A stretch of 9,556 nt of DNA from NCBI GenBank assembly GCA_963693635.1, contig CAVOBC010000166.1, forward strand, positions 1 to 9,556, in the 5' to 3' direction. Source of the stretch: CAVOBC01 sp963693635. Lineage in GTDB: Bacteria > Pseudomonadota > Gammaproteobacteria > Pseudomonadales > Azotimanducaceae. Below the pieces are notes generated by a model that worked only from the letters and a program-made list of their open reading frames with translations, was not told where the DNA came from and did not search any database. A program made the position numbers and the translations under genes. Below, in pieces: positions 5,164 to 9,556 of this stretch. Numbering within the stretch: the stretch's first letter is position 1; each line of letters begins with the position of its first letter.

Positions 5164-6396
5164 ATGAGCGCAACCCTTACCGCCAGAATGAAAGCCGTCG
5201 AAGTGAGGCCAGCGAGCCCGGAAGAAATGCTGCAACTGGGCGCTCTAGGGGCCTACGTTTACGCCGGGTCGTTTGGCGACGAAGACGACAACGTCATTTC
5301 ACAATCGAATCTGCCGGAGTGGACCACCTGCGCTTTTCTGGACGGCAAATTGATTTCATCGCTGACTGCCATCCCGTTCACCATGCGCGCCAACGGCGCC
5401 GCAGTGAAACTGGCAGGCGTATCGACCGTGGGCACCCTGCCAGAGTATCGTCGTCAGGGACTCAGTCGCCGTATCATCACGGAGAGCATGGCGGGCATGC
5501 GCGCAGACGGCCAGGCCGTTGCGGCGCTCTGGGCTTCCCAGGCAGGCATCTACCAGCGTTATCAATATGCAGCCGCGTCGGTTCAGCGCAACTACGCGAT
5601 CGATGTAGCCGACATCGTCTTCCATGACGGCGACTACGGCAGCGCCGATGTCGCGCGGATCAACCTTGGCGAGGCATTCGACCGCGTCAAGCAGGTCTAC
5701 ATCCGCTTCATCGCGGATCGCATGTGCTACCTGCATCGGTCAAAAGCACTCTGGCAAATGAATGCGCTCGAAGAAACGCCCGCAGATGGTCCCATCCACA
5801 TCGCGATGGCGACGACGGCCGCTGGCGACGAGGGGTACATCATCTATACGGTGAGGTCTGGCCGCAACGACCATCGCGCGCGCTCACAGGAAATGAAGGT
5901 ACGCGAATTGGTTGCCACGACACCGGATGCCTACCGCAGCCTGTGGCGCTTCATCGCCGGACACGACCTCGTCGGACGTGTGGTCTTCAACCATCAGCCC
6001 ATGGACGACCCGGCGTTTGAACTCATACAAGAACCCCGCATGCTGCACGCCGAGGATGCAGAAGGCATCTGGTTGCGCATCGTCGACGTGGAACAAGCCC
6101 TCGCCGAGCGGGGTTACAGCGACGCCGGCAAGTTGCGCATCACGGTCTCGACGGACCGGCTGGCCGACTGGAATGCAGGCACTTTCGAACTTGAAGCCGA
6201 CCCAAACGGTGCAGTCGTGCGGCGCGTTGACGGGCCGGGCGACATTACGCTGACACCCAAGTCGCTGGCATCTCTCTACAGCGGCTTTCGCAGCGCGCGG
6301 GAACTTCACTCATGGGGCTTGCTCGAGGGTGACGCCGCCGCCGCCGATCGGGTCTTCGCGACGCATCACGGTCCACACAGCCCCGATCATTTCTAA
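5164..6396 (+). CDS. Eis-like GNAT acetyltransferase with SCP2-type C-terminal domain
   Basis: This 410-residue protein has the Eis-family layout: an N-terminal GNAT domain, a second GNAT-like region and a C-terminal sterol-carrier-like domain. The acetyl-CoA motif is VSTVGTLPEYRRQGLSRRI (residues 86-104). GIYQRYQY places Tyr130 where mycobacterial Eis has its general acid Tyr126. The chain ends in Phe (PHSPDHF), matching the Eis arrangement in which the terminal Phe carboxylate acts as base. The start is ATG 5164, supported by AGAGG five bases upstream; an 80-codon in-frame extension to 4924 lacks coding character. Family members acetylate amines on aminoglycosides, polyamines or proteins; the substrate here is unknown. 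It is followed after 97 bp by the SDR gene on the same strand, which has its own ribosome-binding site. Confidence 0.82.
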   Translation: MSATLTARMKAVEVRPASPEEMLQLGALGAYVYAGSFGDEDDNVISQSNLPEWTTCAFLDGKLISSLTAIPFTMRANGAAVKLAGVSTVGTLPEYRRQGLSRRIITESMAGMRADGQAVAALWASQAGIYQRYQYAAASVQRNYAIDVADIVFHDGDYGSADVARINLGEAFDRVKQVYIRFIADRMCYLHRSKALWQMNALEETPADGPIHIAMATTAAGDEGYIIYTVRSGRNDHRARSQEMKVRELVATTPDAYRSLWRFIAGHDLVGRVVFNHQPMDDPAFELIQEPRMLHAEDAEGIWLRIVDVEQALAERGYSDAGKLRITVSTDRLADWNAGTFELEADPNGAVVRRVDGPGDITLTPKSLASLYSGFRSARELHSWGLLEGDAAAADRVFATHHGPHSPDHF

Positions 6397-6493
6397 CTCG
6401 CTACGGACAGTGCGGCATTTGACCCGTGCCGATTGCCAGAGGCACTCGCAGCCACGTATTCTCCCGCCTTTCTTCCCTTAAGGACTAAGTAAG

Positions 6494-7276
6494 ATGACAA
6501 GCGTAGCCGACCTCTTTGACCTCACAGGCAAAGTTGCACTCACCACAGGCTCATCAATAGGAATGGGCCGGGCGCTCGCCGAGGGCCTGGCCATTGCCGG
6601 TGCAAAAGTGGTCATCTCCTCGCGCAAACTGAACGTTTGCGAGGAAACAGCGGCCGAGATAAATGAACTGTGTGGCGATGAACGGGCCATCGCGCTTGCG
6701 TGCAACATCGGCTACAAGGATCAGCTTGAGGCCCTCGTCGCACAGGCCCGTGAAAAGCTCGGCTCCATCGACATCCTCATCAACAATGCAGGCGTCAATC
6801 CGTTCCACGGGCCGTCGTCCGAGATTCCCGATGAAGCCTTCGACAAGACGATGAATAGCAACGTGCGGTCCAACCACTGGTTGTGTCACATGGTGCTTCC
6901 TGACATGGTCGCAAAGAAGGATGGGGCAATCATAATCACATCATCGAACGGCGCCTTTCAGCCATCAACGATGCTGGGCGCTTACGCAATCTCCAAGGCC
7001 GCTGATCTCGCCCTCGTCCGCAATCTTGCCGCGGAGTACGGCCCGCACAACATCCGAGTTAACGCACTCTGTCCCGGGTTGTTCAAGACCAAGTTCGCTC
7101 AGGTACTGTGGTCCGATAATGACGGCAATGAGTACCCGGCCGACAACGTTACGCTGCGCCGGTTCGGCGACCCGGCAGAACTACGCGGAGTTGGCGTCTT
7201 TCTGGCATCGCCTGCCGCGAGTTATATGACTGGCCAGGCCGTCGTCATTGACGGTGGACAGGTGATGGTTCGCTAG
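6494..7276 (+). CDS. Short-chain dehydrogenase/reductase, classical SDR
   Basis: This complete 260-residue Rossmann-fold oxidoreductase has the cofactor motif TGSSIGMG (18-25), NNAG (97-100), Asn123, catalytic Ser151, Tyr164 and Lys168 (YAISK), the NALCPG loop (190-195) and a C-terminal VIDGG. The second beta strand ends in SSRK rather than in Asp, which favours NADP(H) over NAD(H). Overall it resembles 3-oxoacyl-ACP-reductase-like and glucose-dehydrogenase-like SDRs; the substrate cannot be read from sequence. The start is ATG 6494, with AAGGA nine bases upstream. The gene ends three bases before a strong hairpin that is also the left end of repeat copy 2. Its nearest same-strand neighbour is the Eis-like gene. 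A thiolase-like gene further on hints at acyl-CoA chemistry, but this is weak evidence. Confidence 0.95.
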   Translation: MTSVADLFDLTGKVALTTGSSIGMGRALAEGLAIAGAKVVISSRKLNVCEETAAEINELCGDERAIALACNIGYKDQLEALVAQAREKLGSIDILINNAGVNPFHGPSSEIPDEAFDKTMNSNVRSNHWLCHMVLPDMVAKKDGAIIITSSNGAFQPSTMLGAYAISKAADLALVRNLAAEYGPHNIRVNALCPGLFKTKFAQVLWSDNDGNEYPADNVTLRRFGDPAELRGVGVFLASPAASYMTGQAVVIDGGQVMVR

Positions 7277-7278
7277 CG

Positions 7279-7315
7279 AGTTCCTGTCCCAGAACTCCGT
7301 TCTGGGGCGGGAACT
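7279..7315 (+). terminator. 17-bp hairpin directly after the SDR stop codon
   Basis: AGTTCCTGTCCCAGAAC pairs with GTTCTGGGGCGGGAACT around a TCC loop. It gives 17 consecutive pairs if two G-U wobbles are allowed. It begins three bases after the SDR stop. No U-tract follows, so it is not a classical intrinsic terminator. It may stall RNA polymerase or protect the 3' end of the mRNA. It forms the left part of repeat copy 2. Confidence 0.6.
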
Positions 7316-7393
7316 GACGTGCGGTGCAGGGATGCACCGCCATTTTCTGAAAGAAAATGCGAGGTTTGCGTACAAACCAGCTCCCGGGACTTG
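7279..7393 (+). repeat. Multi-hairpin dispersed repeat, copy 2 (last hairpin lost)
   Basis: The order of elements is: left terminal repeat GTTCCTGTCCCA (7280-7291) within a 17-bp hairpin; GCGGTGCA-GGGA-TGCACCGC (7321-7340); CATTTTCT-GAA-AGAAAATG (7341-7359); and GGTTTG-CGTA-CAAACC (7362-7377). Then CTCCCGGGACTTG follows, where copy 3 has a full fourth hairpin and the right terminal repeat. The left terminal repeat matches the reverse complement of the right end of copies 1 and 3 at 11 of 12 bases. The copy sits between the SDR stop and the 3' end of the ABC pseudogene. Confidence 0.9.
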
Positions 7394-7400
7394 CCCTGCT

Positions 7401-8482
7401 CTAGGCTTCGCCCACAGGGGCTGGATCGGCAGTGGGGGCCGGGTTAGCTTCCGCCGACGAAGAAGACCGCTTCAGATAGGCCTCGGCCTGGATGTTGTAG
7501 AGTTCCGAATACTGCCCCGCCTTTTCCATCAGCGCCTCGTGTGTCCCCACCTCAGCGACCCGGGATCCGTCCAGAACAATTATCTGTCAGCCATACGTAC
7601 GGTGCTGAAGCGATGCGACACAAGCACTGTGATGCGTCCAAGACCCCGGCGAGCGCGTCATCGGCCATCGCACGGAACAGAATGACAATGGCAGCGGTTA
7701 CGAGAAGCACACTCCAGATCTCAGATCGTTGACGCAACCCGGTCGCCTCCCAGCGCAACTCGAAAAGCTGGCGCCGGACACCCCTGTAGCGCTCAACAGT
7801 CCAGTCCGCGAGCCCCAACAACCGCAGTTCCTTAGCCGCGGAGGGATCAACGGCCAGGCGATAGGCGTAATCCGCATGCCACTGAACCTTTTGCACCTCA
7901 TCGGTGTTGCGGTCCTTCCATATGCCGCTCTCTCGCAGCAGCCAGTGCGTCGCGAGCCAGGCACCGCCGAGCAATAGGGGCGCCCACCATGCGTACCAGG
8001 CGAGCAACGCGGCCGCCGCAAGGCCGCCAATCAGTTCTACGAGACCCGAGGCGATGAAGTCCATCGAGAGGGTCAGCGGAGGTCCGCTGATGGCGAGGTC
8101 GAAATCCCGCGCCATCGTCAGGTCGTTAATATGACCGGTGTTCCCAAGATGCTCGATGCCCGGCAGCGGCTACACACGCTTCGGTCAATTCATCGTACAG
8201 CCACGCGGCGACGCGGCTGCCGAGATTGGAACTGACCGCCTGATGAATGGGAGTCAGAACCTGAAGCAGGACAAAGATAACCCCGGCAACGATTAACGAT
8301 GCCGCCAACGAATTTTGTTCCTGAACGGCACCGATCAGGTTACCCATCGCAACTGCAAAGCCCGCCGGCAACAGGCCGCGCGTGGCGAGCAGCGCCCACC
8401 AACCGATCGCGAGACCGTGATCGGCTCTCGGCAGAACGCTGAAGTATTTCCATTCCTGACGCTCTCGCAGGTCACTCAGCAT
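7401..8482 (-). pseudogene. Decayed ABC exporter (TMD-NBD fusion) with internal deletion
   Basis: The start (ATG 8480-8482, GGAGGAG eight bases upstream) and stop (7401-7403) of an ABC exporter half-transporter remain. The 5' part encodes membrane helices (GWWALLATRGLLP, ASLIVAGVIFVLLQVL) up to AAWLYDELTEACV. One extra base near 8170 then shifts the frame, and the domain resumes as PGIEHLGNTGHINDL, MARDFDLAISGPPL and further helices. Near 7640-7655 the frame jumps from mid-TMD straight to TVLVSHRFSTVRMAD, the H-loop of the ATPase domain. A stop at 7580-7582 with a base loss follows, then IIVLDGSRVAEVGTHEALM and a Ser/Ala/Pro-rich tail. Walker A, Q-loop, signature and Walker B are all gone, about 240 residues judging by intact exporters of about 600. 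It cannot be functional. It lies between repeat copies 2 and 3. Confidence 0.87.
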
Positions 8483-8588
8483 CAAACCATCTCCTCCAAA
8501 ACGCCAATGTCGCGTAGTCCATCAGGTTACTGAAAAAGCGCTCTCTTGCCGCCCTTCCCCTGAGATGAGCTCTCACGTCGCGGGCCTC
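8472..8588 (-). pseudogene. C-terminal tail of an unrecognised gene overlapping the ABC start
   Basis: A minus-strand frame ending in FFSNLMDYATLAFWRRWFDAE stops at 8472-8474 and overlaps the ATG of the ABC gene by 11 bases. This is the kind of stop/start overlap seen in translationally coupled operons. Upstream, the frame is open but runs into repeat copy 3 (from 8653), so any gene body is missing. I do not recognise the tail. It may be the remains of the exporter's operon partner, cut off by the repeat. Confidence 0.35.
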
Positions 8589-8652
8589 AGGTTGCCGGCG
8601 ATAAAACACGGTGCGCGAAAGCGACCGCGAAATCCGCGTATCGGTCTGCCTC

Positions 8653-8783
8653 GGTCCTGTCCCAGAGCTCCGTTCCAGGGCATGCGGTGCAGGGATGCAC
8701 CGCCATTTTCCGCAGGAAAATGCGAGGTTTGCTTGCAAACCGACACCCAAGAATTGTCAGGAGGACAATTTTGGGACAAGAAC
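8653..8783 (+). repeat. Multi-hairpin dispersed repeat, copy 3 (most complete)
   Basis: This copy has both ends: left GGTCCTGTCCCA (8653-8664) and right TGGGACAAGAAC (8772-8783), inverted repeats matching at 10 of 12 bases. Between them are a weakened first hairpin, then GCGGTGCA-GGGA-TGCACCGC (8685-8702), CATTTTCC-GCA-GGAAAATG (8704-8722), GGTTTGC-TT-GCAAACC (8726-8741), and a bulged CCCAAGAATTGTC/GACAATTTTGGG stem (8746-8775). At about 131 bp with terminal inverted repeats it resembles a MITE or REP-like element. No clear target-site duplication is visible. It lies between the ABC remnant and the 3' end of the thiolase-like gene. Confidence 0.92.
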
Positions 8784-8809
8784 TAGCCACGATCAGGCTT
8801 TCGGCAGCG

Positions 8810-9556
8810 TCAGTGAACGGCAAGCACGTCGTTGCTGATGTGACCCTGGCGGCCACAGAATTCCTCTCTCGTCATCGCCTCCATCACCGCCGGATCGTTG
8901 CAATTTATCCAGGTTCGTTCCCCGCCGCCCGTGCGGCACGCCACGTGGGCGACGCGCGGCCCATCCGCGCCATACATAACGGTGTAGGACTCAATCTCTA
9001 CATCGCCATCAAACGTCGGAATGCAGTTCACCGATGGTAGGCGGCTGATCGCATCCTGCACGTTGGCGTACTGAAAATCCTGCGCCGGTGGCTCTGCCGA
9101 ATAGATTGCGTGCGCGTGTTTGTACAGGTTACCGCCATTCGCGGTGATCAGACCGCGGCTGCCCGGGTCCTCGCGCAGCAGCGTAACCATCCGCGCGATG
9201 CTATGCATGACGTAGTTATTGAGCGGACCGCCACCAAACGTCAGTCCGCCCGTCACTGTGAGCGGACGGGATTCATCGAGGCCGAGTTCGGCCGCCGCCA
9301 CCTGCACAGCGGCGGGAAAACAGCTGTAGAGATCGACATGTGCAAGATCGTCGGGGCGAATATCCACAAGTCCAAACAAGCGTTCACCAATCAACCGGAT
9401 GCCCGGCGATGAGTAGAAATTCTCGCGTACAGACGCGCTGAAGTGGTCCTGACCTTCGACCCCCGCATGCGGATACACCCACAGGGACTCATCGATGCCC
9501 AACGCACGCGCCCTTGCGACCGAGCACATGATCAACGCGGCACCCATGTCCACTGC
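8810..9556 (-). CDS. Thiolase-like protein (TLP1-type), C-terminal part, runs off window
   Basis: The frame is open to the window edge and the N-terminus with the catalytic Cys region lies outside. The visible 248 residues hold late thiolase-fold motifs: DLYSCFPAAVQ, GGLTFGGGPLNNYVMHSIA and ANGGNLYKHAHAIYS. They are followed by an extra C-terminal domain (VEIESYTVMYGADG...VAHVACRTGGGERTWINCND). This extra domain resembles the one appended to mycobacterial thiolase-like protein type 1. The usual C-terminal thiolase CxGGG motif is not visible, so a classical thiolase reaction is doubtful; members are often annotated acetyl-CoA acetyltransferase or lipid-transfer protein. It probably acts on acyl-CoAs in the cytoplasm. 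The stop (8810-8812) lies 26 bases from the end of repeat copy 3. Confidence 0.77.
   Translation of the reverse strand, partial: AVDMGAALIMCSVARARALGIDESLWVYPHAGVEGQDHFSASVRENFYSSPGIRLIGERLFGLVDIRPDDLAHVDLYSCFPAAVQVAAAELGLDESRPLTVTGGLTFGGGPLNNYVMHSIARMVTLLREDPGSRGLITANGGNLYKHAHAIYSAEPPAQDFQYANVQDAISRLPSVNCIPTFDGDVEIESYTVMYGADGPRVAHVACRTGGGERTWINCNDPAVMEAMTREEFCGRQGHISNDVLAVH

Noticed and set aside
6419..6424. TTGACC as a -35 element for the SDR gene
   Set aside because: It is close to consensus, but no acceptable -10 lies 16-18 bp downstream.
7279..7315. Classical rho-independent terminator
   Set aside because: The hairpin is strong but is not followed by a U-tract. It is kept as a terminator-like hairpin with reduced confidence.
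8687..9040. Plus-strand open frame starting inside repeat copy 3
   Set aside because: It starts in a hairpin repeat and then runs antisense to the thiolase-like gene, with no independent coding evidence.

Overview
The window reads as a GC-rich chromosomal segment of a free-living proteobacterium. A marine or sponge-associated gammaproteobacterium is my best guess, from the protein families present: avidin-like protein, PhyH and CmcJ/NvfI-type oxygenases, an Eis-like acetyltransferase and a TLP-type thiolase. That assignment is inference, since there is no rRNA or tRNA to anchor it. Most gene starts carry clear Shine-Dalgarno sequences.

Layout. 8-182: a tandem array of five 18-bp and five 17-bp units ending one base before the stop of an amidase-signature hydrolase (184-1599, minus). 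1600-1749: a divergent intergenic region holding five degenerate 12-bp repeats. 1750-2118: an avidin/streptavidin-like biotin-binding protein with no signal peptide. 2121-2254: the first of three copies of a multi-hairpin dispersed repeat, followed by what looks like the first codons of a truncated sulfatase on minus. 2499-3110 and 3118-3876: a two-gene operon of a secreted DUF3859-type protein and a PhyH-family Fe(II)/2-oxoglutarate dioxygenase. 4028-4822 (minus): a CmcJ/NvfI-type oxygenase converging on it. 5164-6396: an Eis-like GNAT/SCP2 acetyltransferase, divergent from the oxygenase. 6494-7276: a classical short-chain dehydrogenase. 7279-7393 and 8653-8783: repeat copies 2 and 3, bracketing a wrecked ABC exporter gene (7401-8482, minus). 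8810-9556 (minus): the C-terminal part of a thiolase-like (TLP1-type) protein that runs off the window.

How the parts may relate. Two unrelated-looking Fe(II)/2OG oxygenases, an SDR, an acetyltransferase, an amidase and a thiolase-like enzyme suggest accessory or catabolic small-molecule chemistry. Strand changes and intervening debris argue against one operon, so no single pathway can be claimed.

The most notable structure is the dispersed repeat. All three copies lie in the same orientation in intergenic space, two starting only three bases after a stop codon. It carries up to five consecutive short hairpins, one closed by the same GNRA-type GGGA loop in every copy, and has imperfect terminal inverted repeats. 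Two of its copies flank a pseudogene and one abuts a gene fragment, so it looks like a small, probably non-autonomous element associated with local gene decay.
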